The notes below the pieces were generated by a model that did not search any database, was not told the DNA's origin, and saw nothing but the letters and a program-made list of their open reading frames with translations. Positions 54,601 through 64,000 of a stretch of DNA of 64,000 nt are shown here, in pieces. Source of the DNA: Euclidia mi (taxonomy: Eukaryota > Arthropoda > Insecta > Lepidoptera > Erebidae). Made by a program: the position numbers and the translations under genes. The stretch lies in contig OX123197.2 in NCBI GenBank assembly GCA_944739405.2, positions 54,722,047 through 54,786,046 of the forward strand, given 5' to 3'. The first letter of the stretch is position 1; the number at the start of each line of letters is the position of its first letter.

Positions 54601-56160
54601 ATCACTTATTACATGACAGACAAAGAGATAAATATTCGATTATTAAGGAAGCACAGGAAATAGAAGGAAAACTACATTTAGCACCAAACACCACATATAC
54701 AGACGAAGAAATAAAGAAAGCAATAAACAAAGCACACAATTTAACATGGAGGAGCAAGCAATTACACGGATAATTTCCAACAAAAGTGCTGGATCAAGCC
54801 AACGTCGACGTAAAACTATCTTTTAAGTGGACTAAAAAACAACAGATTTCTCCAAAACTAGAATCAGCTATATTTGCCATACAGGACCAAGCCATTATGA
54901 CTCGACAGCACCAGCGCGATATCCTGAAAGAGCAAGTAGACGGAAAATGTCGCCTATGTGCCTCCAAAGATGAGACCACTCAGCACATTATTTCAGGATG
55001 CGATAAACTCGCGGGGACGTACAACGTTAAACGGCACAATAACTTCGTCCAGTACGTATACTGGTGCCTGGCCAAAAAACATAACATAGAAGTCGCTAAC
55101 CTCTGGTGGCAAGAAATACTTACACAACCACAAACCAAAGAAAACGAAACCACCAAAATCTTATGGGAAATCCCTGTCCAAACCGATATTACCGTAACGC
55201 ACAATAGACCGGACCTAATATACATTGACAAAACTAACAATAGAACATATTTAATAGATATCACCGTACCATCTGACTACAATATAGGAGCTAAAGAGAT
55301 TGAAAAACTTAGTAAATACCACCTTTTGAAAACAGAAATTAGTCGTCTATGGAAAACACAAACGACTGTTATACCAATTGTGATACCAACGGGAGTAGTC
55401 GCAAAAAGTATTAAAAAATATTTAGATAAATTAGAAAGTAATATTGATATTAGCATTCTACAGAAACAAGCAGCCATACACACAGTAACCATACTTAGTA
55501 AAGTATTAGGAGATACAGTATTCGTACACAATAGCCAAGATCAACACATACAGAACACGCAGCCGTCACAAATCACGCAATCACCCAACTTATCGCAGTC
55601 ACCAGATACGCCAGACTCACCCAACACAACTGAAACACAAGACACGCAACAGACAACAAACACACCAGTGCCAAGAGGAAGAGGAGGAATAAGGTGAACA
55701 GGAAGGGGAAGGACAGTTACTCGCATACAACACACGCAAAACACGCAACAGTCTTCAACCACGCAATCACCAAACATGCCACAATCACCAATCACATCAG
55801 ATGCACACAACGCAACTCATTCACCGGACACACAGGACACAGTTAATACACCATTATTAAGAGGAAGAAGAACAAGAGGAGGAAGAGGTATAGGAAGGAG
55901 AAGGGCAGGAATTCACATACAAAATACAACAGATACACACTAGCCAAATTACTCTCCTGCAATATAAATACTACTACAGAGAATATATATATTCATTTCA
56001 TATGACTAATTAGTAATATGTATATAACTATTCACACACATATTCTTATAAATAGAGAAGTATAAAACAATGGGGACATAGATATTCTTTTTCCCGTGGG
56101 CTACGGGACGGGTATTTATAAAACCGATGAAAGTCGAGACGGTGAAACCAACCAAATCAA
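54601..56160 (+). mobile_element. R4-type LINE, copy A5
   Basis: The copy starts downstream of the RT core and holds the zinc knuckle, endonuclease, tail and 3' UTR. A TAA near 54771 and a TGA in the first RG block (55695-55697) interrupt the frame. The left neighbour A4 is only 14 bp away (TAATATAATATAAT). The right side has about four TATAA units (56161-56179) before a minus-strand LINE. Confidence 0.9.
54786..55697 (+). pseudogene. R4-type zinc knuckle and endonuclease, copy A5
   Basis: The frame covers CRLCASKDETTQHIISGC, then RPDLIYIDKTNNRTYLIDIT, then a shortened IPIVIPTGVVAKS (A1 has GATG here, so 6 bp are lost), and the tail up to PRGRGGIR. It ends where GGA became TGA. Confidence 0.82.
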
Positions 56161-56584
56161 TAATATAATATAATATAATCTTTTTATTTCTCAAATAATA
56201 CAAACAATTTACACATTACAGTTTATCTCAGATCGAGCATTGTTGTTGTATTTCACTTAAATGTACTGACGCTGTTTCCCCAAACAAGGCGAGTGCCTGT
56301 ATTTTGGGGGCCAGTGTTCAGCCCTAAACTTATTGTATGGTATTTTCTAATTTTAATTGGATTGTGATTATTAGTAAGAATATAATTCATTGTTTCTAAA
56401 ATAATTCATAAGATCTTAGATAAGGAACCATAAAGACAAAAAATAGAAAGTAGATGTTGTATATTATCAATAATTACATTAAAAATTAAAAACTGGATTT
56501 GAAGTATAATAATTAGTTGGTAATAAATAAATAGAAAAAAAAATCGATTTGAAATAATTTTACAATTGGGTTTATATGTCAAAG

Positions 56585-56716
56585 GTTTTGTGCGCGCGTG
56601 TGTGCGCGTGTGTGTGTGTGTGTGTGCGTGTGTGTGTGTGCGCGCGCGCGGTGTGCGTGTGCGTATGGGTGTGTGTGTGTGTGTGCGTGCGTGCATGTGT
56701 GTGTGTGCGTGTGTCA
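56585..56716. repeat. (GT/GC)n microsatellite
   Basis: About 130 bp of GTGTGT/GCGCGC-type dinucleotide repeats within the LINE 3' region. The His/Thr-rich minus frame across it is an artefact. Confidence 0.95.
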
Positions 56717-58000
56717 TGTGATATTTGATAGTAAATCTTCAGTCTGCTTGTAATTCAGTTGGTTGAGCCAAGCGGTAACTTTCCGTTTGGCGTCGTTGCT
56801 GTTTATCTCGGCTATATTAAGAGCTTTGTTTATTTTATTATATAGTTTACTGCTTATGCTGGTAAATTGTCTCTTGGCAAAAGAGGTTCTACAAATAACC
56901 CTTGGGCAGACTGGCATTCCGGTACGCCTATTTGGATTGGGCGAGACATTTTGGTGCTTTTTCATTATACATTTGAGCACAAACAGCTGTCGGACGGTTA
57001 AGACTTAGCATTCAGTGTATAGTTTTTTAGTTGGGTGCCTGTATGGTTTTTTACTTATCACTTTTAAGACAGCTCTCTGTGCCCTCTCTAGAGGTAAACT
57101 ATGTGTCTTTGATGCTCCTCCCCATACAGTAATGCAGTACTGAATAATGGATTGACACAGAGCTAGGTATATTTGCTTGATTTTGTCAGGCGCTGCGCAC
57201 TCTCTCAGACATTTGAAGGTGTGTATGAGACGTCTCACCCGGGCCGTCACCATGAGAATATGCTTGTCCCATCTTAGACCACTGTCAATTTGGACACCCA
57301 AATATTTGGTGGTTTCGGCTCGTGCGAGTACCCGGCAGCTGCAGTCATCCCTTGATAGACAGGTGTGCACTTTGACACTGTAGTCACATGGAGGGTCATT
57401 TGTTTTATTTATGGAAAAAGGTACGTAGACAGTTTTAGATCAATTCAGCGTAAGTAGGTTTGAATTTAGCCAACGCATGATTTTAGCCATGGCATCTTCA
57501 GCTTTCTCCTGGACAACTTGCCAGTTCGGTCCCCAAACCAAAATTGCGGTGTCGTCTGCATATGTAAATATGCTAGTGTTTGAAGGGGACATTTTACAGA
57601 GGTCATTTATGTACAGCTGAAAAAGTGTAGGGGACAGGATGCTTCCCTGGGGAACTCCGTATGTAATAGTTTGTGCTTTGCCTAGATAGTCACCTATTTT
57701 TATACATTGTTGCCAACCTGTTAGGAAATCCCTGACGAAGTCGTAAGTAACGCCCCGAATACCCAGTTTTTTCGCTTTGGCCAGGAGAATGGGGACAGAG
57801 ACTGTATCAAAAGCTTTTGAGAGGTCCAAAAATATGCACAGACATCTATTTTTACTGTCTAAATGTTTTACTATCTTATTGGTTAGGTCTATCACCGCGT
57901 GTTTGGTTGAAATGCCTGAGCGAAACCCGTATTGATTTGGAGCTAAAATTTTATACGTCTCTAAATATTTCTTTAAGGCGTTGTTAAAAACTCTTTCCAA
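56714..58000 (-). pseudogene. RT, thumb and C-terminus of the second LINE
   Basis: 58000-57440 holds the RT from LAPNQYGFRSGIST through FLDLSKAFDTV, YGVPQGSILSPTLFQLYIND and FTYADDTAIL to WLNSNLLTLN. The next frame (57370-57005) has TKYLGVQIDSGLRWDKH and LPLERAQRAVLKVI. The last (56980-56714) is a short C-terminal part ending LNYKQTEDLLSNIT, close to the end of the first minus-strand LINE. Frameshifts near 57430 and 57000 separate them. The RT catalytic YADD is kept. Confidence 0.83.
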
Positions 58001-58094
58001 ATTTTTTGATAGAGCAGGTAATACTGCTATTGGTCGGTAGTTATTGACACAGTCTCTGTCACCACTCTTATGAATCGGGTGTACAATGGCTTTT

Positions 58095-58824
58095 TTAAAA
58101 GCTTGTGGAAAAAGTGCCAGTTCTAATAGCGGAATTGCAGATGTGGGTTATGCAAGGAACAATAGCTGAACGCGACTGTCTGAGTACTTGAGTAGGTATA
58201 TCATCCCAGCCAGTAGCACAATCAGGCCGAAGTTGTAATATTATACTGTCGACATCTGATTCAGACACTTCAAGGATGGCCATTGAGTTTATTGTACTAT
58301 CTAAAAGAGTGGCAGGGGCACTTTGGAGAGTATTTGGTGGATTAGATTGTGTGGCAGATAGTATTTTGCCAGCTAAGTGAGGGCCTATGTTGCCAAAGAA
58401 TTTGCCTACCTGGTCAGTGGATGTTTGGGGGTCAGGGGACACACTTAAGAGTTCAAGAGGTGTGGTTTTAACTTTATGAGTATTCGTGATACTCTGAATG
58501 CCCCTCCACAACTCTGTTGCTGTTTTTGCCTGCTTTATCAATCAAACTCGCCTCGTACACGTTTTTTAATCTACGCAACAAGGCGTTAAAAAAGTTTCGA
58601 TATCGTGTGTAGGTAAGCTTCAATGTCATATTTTCTAGTGATTTTTTTGATTGTGCATGTAACTTGTCACGATGTTTAATGCAGCGGAGTAGCCCTGTTG
58701 TCATCCATGGCTTCAGAATTCTATTTTTCCTAGGTACCCTAGTTTGAACCGTATTATTTTTTATTGCTGAAGATAGCACGGAAACGAAGAGGTTGGTTGC
58801 TATGTTGGCATCATTTATTGTCAA
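58095..58824 (-). pseudogene. Linker region of the second LINE
   Basis: Two overlapping frames (58824-58474 and 58541-58095) hold LKPWMTTGLLRCIKHRDKL, YTRYRNFFNALLRRLK, then LWRGIQSITNTHKVK and LRPDCATGWDDIPTQVLRQS. They correspond to the segment between endonuclease and RT. One shift near 58500 divides them. Confidence 0.78.
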
Positions 58825-58926
58825 AATGTGAGTGAGATCTTCGTGTTCTAGGTCCGCTTTTATTTTTTCGTAGTTCGTGTAGGACCGAGAGTACCAATAT
58901 TGACGTTTTGGCTAGTATTTTTCAAT

Positions 58927-59469
58927 TCATAGAAATAAGGGCATATGATCTGTTATATACGATTTCAGGACTAGAGTCGTAGCTGGTAGGTTTGATTTTA
59001 AGAAAATATGATCCAAGCAAGTGGCAATTCTGGTAGGGTAATTGTGCGTAGGAAAGAAGCCATGGGATGCGTTACATGTGAGATATTCGTGATTTAGAGG
59101 GTCTTTACTACCTTCGCAGATATCGATATTCAAGTCATCAACCAGGATACCAGTTTTTGTAGGCAAATCGCTATACACCACGTTCAGACTGTTTATGAAG
59201 TTGTCGAAATTGTTCTTTGTTTTTAGTGAGGGAGATCGATAAATTGCCACGATACATATGTCATTTCCAACTTCGCAGGTTAAACAGTTCGCGTCACGAA
59301 AACCTGGTTCACGTACTGTACATGTCAGTTTCGTATTTGTGTAGATGACTATACCATCGTTTTGATTTAATGTGATCTTTGAGGAGTGTACCGTATAACC
59401 TTCCAGGGTGGGCAAGATGTTTACTTTACTCAGCCAACACTCCGTTAAAACGATGACGTCGTATTCCAT
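58927..59469 (-). pseudogene. APE-like endonuclease of the second LINE
   Basis: The frame reads YDVIVLTECWLSKVN (catalytic Glu region), IVAIYRSPSL, GILVDDLNIDI (the usual GDFN site, here with changed residues), LDHIFLKS and ITDHMPLF (SDH/TDH site). The Gly-Asp-Phe-Asn to Val-Asp-Asp-Leu-Asn difference may reduce activity; members of this clade often have GDFNID. Confidence 0.78.
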
Positions 59470-59941
59470 GTTGGTTTGAGATAATAGTATACAAAATTGA
59501 TTAAAATTTTTATTAATGCTACGGATATTTAGGTGTTACAGTTTAAAGTTGACTTTGCTAGAACTTGTAAGGCACTTAGTACATTCTTCTGGGCTACAGA
59601 CGTGGGCTTTTATTAGTGATTGTGAGTCTAAATCATTATTTATATCGTCTATTATAGCCATTTGTTACATGGGCGTAGGTACACCAAACCAGAACACGGC
59701 ACGTAAAAATACGGTTTGAACATTGGTTTAAGTCTGTTAGAATAATGAATATAGATGTGGCAATAAACAAGCAGTGACGTTTGAATTTTCTGTGTGCCTG
59801 AATAGAATATTTGTGTGTGAGTTGTTTTGTAGTTGTTTGTGTATCGATGAAAAGTGTAACATAAGATATAATTAACTTAAAATAATAATATAATATTAAG
59901 GAGGTGTTAAAAGGAATTGTTAATAATATATACCATGCTAG

Positions 59942-60361
59942 TCATATGTTGTCGTCACGCAGGTCCTTTAAAAGTTGTTCGGAGGAAATGAGGATGTGTT
60001 TGTCACCTTGTCCTTTACGGATAAAGATGTTTCCATTTGAGGACCAGCAGAATTTGTAACCATTTTCCTTGGCAAATGTCCGTGCTGAGTGGAATAGCTT
60101 TTTGGAGCTTACGGGAAGGTGGTCGGCCACATAAACGGCTTGACGTGTTCCACGGATGTCTAACTGCTGAGTGTTGAGTTTTTCCTCTTTCCGGATTTTC
60201 CGGGGATGCGATAGATATCACGCAGGTCCGATGAGCTTATTTCTGAGCCAACAACTTTACCGATTAAACAAACTGTCTTAATTAGGGAGGTAGTTGTTTC
60301 TTTTTCGCTCTGAGGTATATTTCTTACTGGTATGGTCAAACACTTCTTCTCATTTAGCTCA
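59942..60361 (-). pseudogene. LINE ORF1 C-terminal remains (FP25-like)
   Basis: 60361 down to about 60190 encodes, in one frame, a stretch with SLIKTVCLIGKVVG and DLRDIYRIPGKSGK. A shift near 60190 leads to 60130-59942: ADHLPVSSKKLFHSARTFAK and YKFCWSSNGNIFIRKGQGDK. This is the ORF1 type of many insect LINEs, related to the baculovirus FP25 family, and is thought to bind nucleic acid. The N-terminus is missing because another repeat begins at 60362. Confidence 0.72.
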
Positions 60362-60920
60362 TTTCATCAGCCTATCACTCCTAGAGGTGGGCCTCCCCAG
60401 GGTATGCCACAAGACCCATTCTGGCGGCCAACACTAAGCATGCTGAGGCGTGGCCTTAATTTAAGAACCTGCTTTTTAAACGACTGGCCATAAGTTCCCC
60501 CATTCAATTTGCTATAACTCTGATCTATGTCAGTTTCTTTGGTCTTCTGCCGGATAATCTCATTCTGGAAATTGTCCATCAGCCAAATTCTATTATCCTT
60601 TATCCATTGTCATTTTCATAGCTCTCTGAGAGACATGTAGTGCAGGCAGTGCATTGCAAGACAGCCCAGTTCCAATGGAGTTGGAGGCATTTTCGTAATC
60701 CACAAAAGCCAGCCACAACGGCCGGGTTTACTCTTCGGATTTCTAAATAACCTATGAAAATTATGCTCTGTATGGATTTGGCCCACGGTATTAAAGCCTT
60801 TAAGAAACCTAGCCTGCACCGGTGGCTGAAAGACATCAAATCTTGATGTCAGAAAAAAGTAGGGAGGGGTGTCCACGCCTCCCAGTCTTAAAGAGCTGCT
60901 CTCTGAGGCACGAGGCAAGC
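60362..60920 (-). repeat. Unidentified repeat-like segment
   Basis: Minus frames at 60616-60918 (LGGVDTPPYFFLTSRFDVFQ, LKGFNTVGQIHTEHNFHRLF) and 60367-60579 look like remains of one coding sequence with shifts. I do not recognise the family. Confidence 0.4.
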
Positions 60921-62295
60921 CATAATTAACAATTGAAACACATTACTTCGAAAATTTACTGCCTAGAATTCTAACCGGAGCCCTGTGAATGGTAGTCTGT
61001 TGATATCTCCACTAGGCTATCGCTTCCAACCTTAGGAACATAACACGTCTAATAATAGTATATCTGTTTATAATATAATAAATTATCCGATTGTAATAAA
61101 ACGCCGGTAAAACATACCATATTGCACGTACTACTACTGCTTTAAGTTGCAGTGAGTTTAGAATCTAAATCGATCATTTTGCTGTATTCTGCTATCTAGT
61201 GATTTAGTTATATTTAAGTAATTTTATTTTAATTGGAGCAAAATTTTCGTGGAGCCTCTAGAGATGCTTCGTGGAGCCCTGGCGCTCCGCAGAGCACACT
61301 TTGAGAATGGTTGGTCTATAGGTTTACATTATTTCGCGATAATTTGTACTACTGAATTGCACGATAACTTTGCTTACGTGCGTATACTATAAATAGAAAT
61401 ATTAAATAACTTCACCTATTGACATTTATTTGATTGGAATCTCTTATAAATTTACATTTTCTCGAAGAAGAAATAAATAAACATACTTATTTAAAAACTG
61501 AATGAATGCTCATTAATGCCCGAATTAAATAACTCAAGTTGTTTAGTTTTTCTTCAACTTGACTAGTTTTATTAAAATATTTTCGTGCGCGGAAGAACTA
61601 AATAACTCAATTTAGCTAATTTATTTCATACTCAAGTGATCAAAAGTCACAGTTGTTTATTTATTTATAGAGTTAGTCATTTCTTCTACTGACATTTAAT
61701 GTTCACTTATACTTATCTATTTCTATAATTGAAACACAAAAATGGCTTTATTTTTGGACTGGGTTAAGATATAAGAATGTTTGTTAGACCAAAAGATGCG
61801 GCACATTTTGGGGTTCACGAATATGGTAAAAGGTCAATTTGGCAATTTTTTTTGTGTTTATGAACCAAACAAGTAATGAAATTCATTAATATGTGATGAA
61901 ATGTTTGTGTGAACGAGTGAAGAAAAACAAACCTCTAAGTTTGTAAGCTTGTTTTGCCGGAAAGGTGAGTATTTAGTAGTAATTCATGTTATTATTATGA
62001 TAGCTGATTTTATAAGCAAAACAATGATATGCAATTTATGTAATATAATTATATTAAGGTGTCATAAATATTTTTTTCCGGTAACCTATGCCAATGAAAA
62101 TTTGCAGCAACGTGACCTTTCGCACTTATGGCACTTTGCCTTTAGTTTGATCGCACCTCAAGGGTTAATAATAGGAATTTTGGTTAAATAACCTACCCCA
62201 ACCAAGTATAGAAGATAACAATGTGATACGTAATAAAAATATGTTTTTCAACTTACTTCGTTTTTAATTTTATATAAATAAATATTAATAAAAAG
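60921..62295. other. AT-rich non-coding stretch
   Basis: No gene is recognised. The short frame at 61949-62191 (plus) has no known motif. Confidence 0.45.
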
Positions 62296-62532
62296 TAGGT
62301 GCATAGGGTTCCCACCAAGAAATTAGGGTCCCAAGCCAACCTCACTTGCAAGTGGTGCACCTGCCGATCAACGGACGAGGCTCTGGCAAACAAAATATTC
62401 CGATAAGCGGCAATAGGCTCGCCACCTATTACATGGGATCAAGACTGGCGAAAAGTGGGCGTTTAATATGCCTCTGCCTACCCCTTCGGGGAAACAGGCG
62501 TGAGTCTATGTATGTATGTGTGTATGTATGTG
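62296..62532 (+). mobile_element. SINE copy 2 with target duplication
   Basis: It matches 17588-17817 with few differences and is flanked by TAATAAAAAG (62286-62295 and 62533-62542). It ends GCCTACCCCTTCGGGGAAAC, AGGCGTGAG and TATG repeats. Confidence 0.88.
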
Positions 62533-62542
62533 TAATAAAAAG

Positions 62543-63400
62543 CAACATAAAATTTGTAAAATTATATATATATGTCGGAGAAGGATTGCTTTGATCGACA
62601 TCGCCATTATTGGTTGCGGACTTAGTGGGCGTCATTGGGGTAAAATGCGGGCACAAAACACAATCAGCTAAGTTTGACAATATTTTAGTTAGAGTTGAAC
62701 AATAGTAATTAATAAGTTTACACTGTTGCTAAATACGAATAAAATTATCAGACAAGACCGAGCGGGTTCAGCGCAACTATTTTAATTTACATTCTCTATA
62801 CTCAATAATCCAACTTGATCTGCCGATTGCTCTCAAAAGACAATGTCACTAGAAGCTGTGAGTTCTCCTTTTAAATTAGATGGCACCTCGGCCCCGCTCG
62901 AGACATGCGTCCTGCTCTGATTGGTCATTGCTTGAACTAGTACATTCACAACGTTTTAAATTACTAAGATTCATAAGGTTTTAATCTAAAGAAGTATTTA
63001 TAGAATATTGTGAATTATTCATAAAAACAATCAATCAATTCGACTCATTCCTCGGACATATATTATTGTTCAATTTCCGCACAATTTCTATAAATTGTAA
63101 AACCTCATTGCTGCCCTACGCCACCGCTATCGTTATAGGAACTTTGTGACGTAAATATCATTCACGCGCAACAGTACTGTCTCCGCTGAAGAGCGAGAAC
63201 GAAATGAAAAAGGCGCCAACGTGTAACGCTGTTGGCGGGGCGCGCCAAGATCCTTTGATGTGTGCACAAAAAACTGACACTATTTGGTTGGCCGGCCAAC
63301 GTCGGCGCCAACTACACCAATTTAAGCCAGCATGTTGGGCCAATGTGTACAGCGGGCATTATACATATTTCAGACATCGGGATAGGTGAAAGAAAATAAA
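62543..63400. other. Non-coding stretch
   Basis: No gene is seen. GGTTGGCCGGCCAAC (63287-63301) is a small palindrome. Confidence 0.45.
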
Positions 63401-63630
63401 AAAATGCTCATAAAATAAAAACTACTGGGCTTACATGAATCAAATTTTGATGGGACCAATTCGAAACTATTCCGCATTAAACAAAAAAAAGAATCACGTA
63501 AATCGGTTCAGAAACCTCGGCGAAATCGGTGTACATACATCGAAAAAAAAAAATATACCGGCCAAATTGAGAACCTCCTCCTTTTTTGTGTGTTTGAAGT
63601 CGGTTAAAAATACATATTGCAGGTGTTTCT
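63401..63630 (+). repeat. Interspersed repeat next to a LINE end
   Basis: ATCGGTTCAGAAACCTCGG, GAAATCGGTGTACATACATC, an A-run and TTGAGAACCTCCTCC are wording I know as a repeat common in Lepidoptera. Its relation to the LINE that follows is unclear. Confidence 0.5.
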
Positions 63631-63634
63631 TTGA

Positions 63635-64000
63635 TGACAGAGTAAATAATTGCGTGATAAGAGAGTGTTGTGGGGTAAAAGATGATGTAGTGAAAAGCAT
63701 CGAGAAAGGTATGCTAAGATGGTTTGGGCACGTGGAGAGGATGGATGACGAAAGTCTGACCAAGCAGATATATAAGGCAAGTGTGGAAGGGACAGGACGA
63801 AGGGGAAGACCTAGGCGGACGTTCTCTGACCAGATTGGAGACATCCTAAAAACAGGACAGGTTAGAAGTACCCTGAACAGAAGAGCATGCATGAGGAATC
63901 TGATGGGAGTGAATGAAGCAAGTGAGATATGTCAGGATCGTTACAAATGGCGTTCCGTAGTCTCTGCCTACCCCTCCGGGAAACAGGCGTGAGTCTATGT
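63635..64000 (+). pseudogene. C-terminal end of a LINE ORF2, tail runs off the window
   Basis: The frame reads LRWFGHVERMDDESLTKQIY, GRRGRPRRTFSDQIGDIL and ends DRYKWRSVVSAYPSGKQA at the TGA 63990-63992. This is the C-terminal end of an RTE- or Jockey-related LINE, far 5'-truncated at about 63635. The last ten codons and the stop form the hairpin GCCT-A-CCC...GGG-AAAC-AGGC (63966-63988), followed by GAGTCTATGT, the start of a TATG-type tail. The same hairpin ends all three SINEs in the window, so this LINE family is the likely source of their mobility. Confidence 0.8.

Larger units (their letters stand above)
56180..60361 (-). mobile_element. Second minus-strand LINE with ORF1 and ORF2 remains
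   Basis: Read right to left: ORF1 C-terminal part (60361-59942), endonuclease (59469-58927), linker (58824-58095), RT (58000-57440), thumb (57370-57005) and C-terminus (56980-56714). The 3' region runs to 56180, where it meets the TATAA repeats of copy A5. It is of the same clade as the LINE at 22.1-29.5 kb. Many frameshifts. Confidence 0.83.

Noticed and set aside
56406..56717. His/Thr-rich protein on the minus strand
   Set aside because: It is translation of a GT/GC dinucleotide repeat.

Overview
The window looks like repeat-rich nuclear DNA of a moth or butterfly. Several interspersed sequences are ones I associate with Lepidoptera: a tRNA-headed SINE, a 5S rRNA-headed SINE, an RTE LINE ending in (ATG)n, a LINE/SINE tail ending in TATG repeats, and TTAA-flanked piggyBac-type elements. 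I could not recognise any host protein-coding gene. Almost every long reading frame belongs to a transposable element, so the window is a transposon nest.

Region 1 (1-5.9 kb): a BEL/Pao gag relic on the minus strand split by a TTAA MITE, an env-like relic with an LTR-like sequence on the plus strand, and an RTE tail. Region 2 (5.88-13.36 kb): a complete BEL/Pao LTR retrotransposon on the minus strand. Its two 597-bp LTRs look identical by eye and a single in-frame TAG separates gag from pol. Region 3 (13.4-22 kb): SINEs, MITEs, a short piggyBac derivative and several strong hairpins. Region 4 (22.1-29.5 kb): a minus-strand LINE interrupted by a small hairpin-rich poly(A) retroposon and by a nearly complete plus-strand LINE, each with target-site duplications. 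Region 5 (29.57-32.86 kb): a Penelope-like element with inverted ends, an RT, a GIY-YIG domain and a candidate in-frame GT-AG intron. Region 6 (33-39.8 kb): a 5S-derived SINE, a Harbinger fragment, a decayed piggyBac, a tRNA-type SINE and a 5'-truncated RTE LINE.

Region 7 (39.84-56.16 kb) is the most striking part. Eight copies of R4/Dong-type non-LTR retrotransposons (RT, zinc knuckle, PD-(D/E)XK-like endonuclease) lie in one orientation. Almost all are separated by (TATAA)n arrays of about 15 to 1060 bp. At least three 3' variants (here called A, B, C) are present. A copies carry a long C-terminal Q/T/N/P-rich tail with RG blocks, while B and C stop just after the endonuclease. Each 3' end can form small conserved hairpins, and in B and C the stop codon lies inside one of them. 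All copies are 5'-truncated or broken, but the arrangement suggests a family that inserts specifically into TATAA repeats and may help to grow them.

Region 8 (56.18-64 kb): a second decayed minus-strand LINE with ORF1 and ORF2 parts, a second SINE copy, and at the right edge the 3' end of a LINE whose terminal hairpin is shared with the window's SINEs. All calls come from reading the sequence. No database search was run, and clade names rest on motif recognition.
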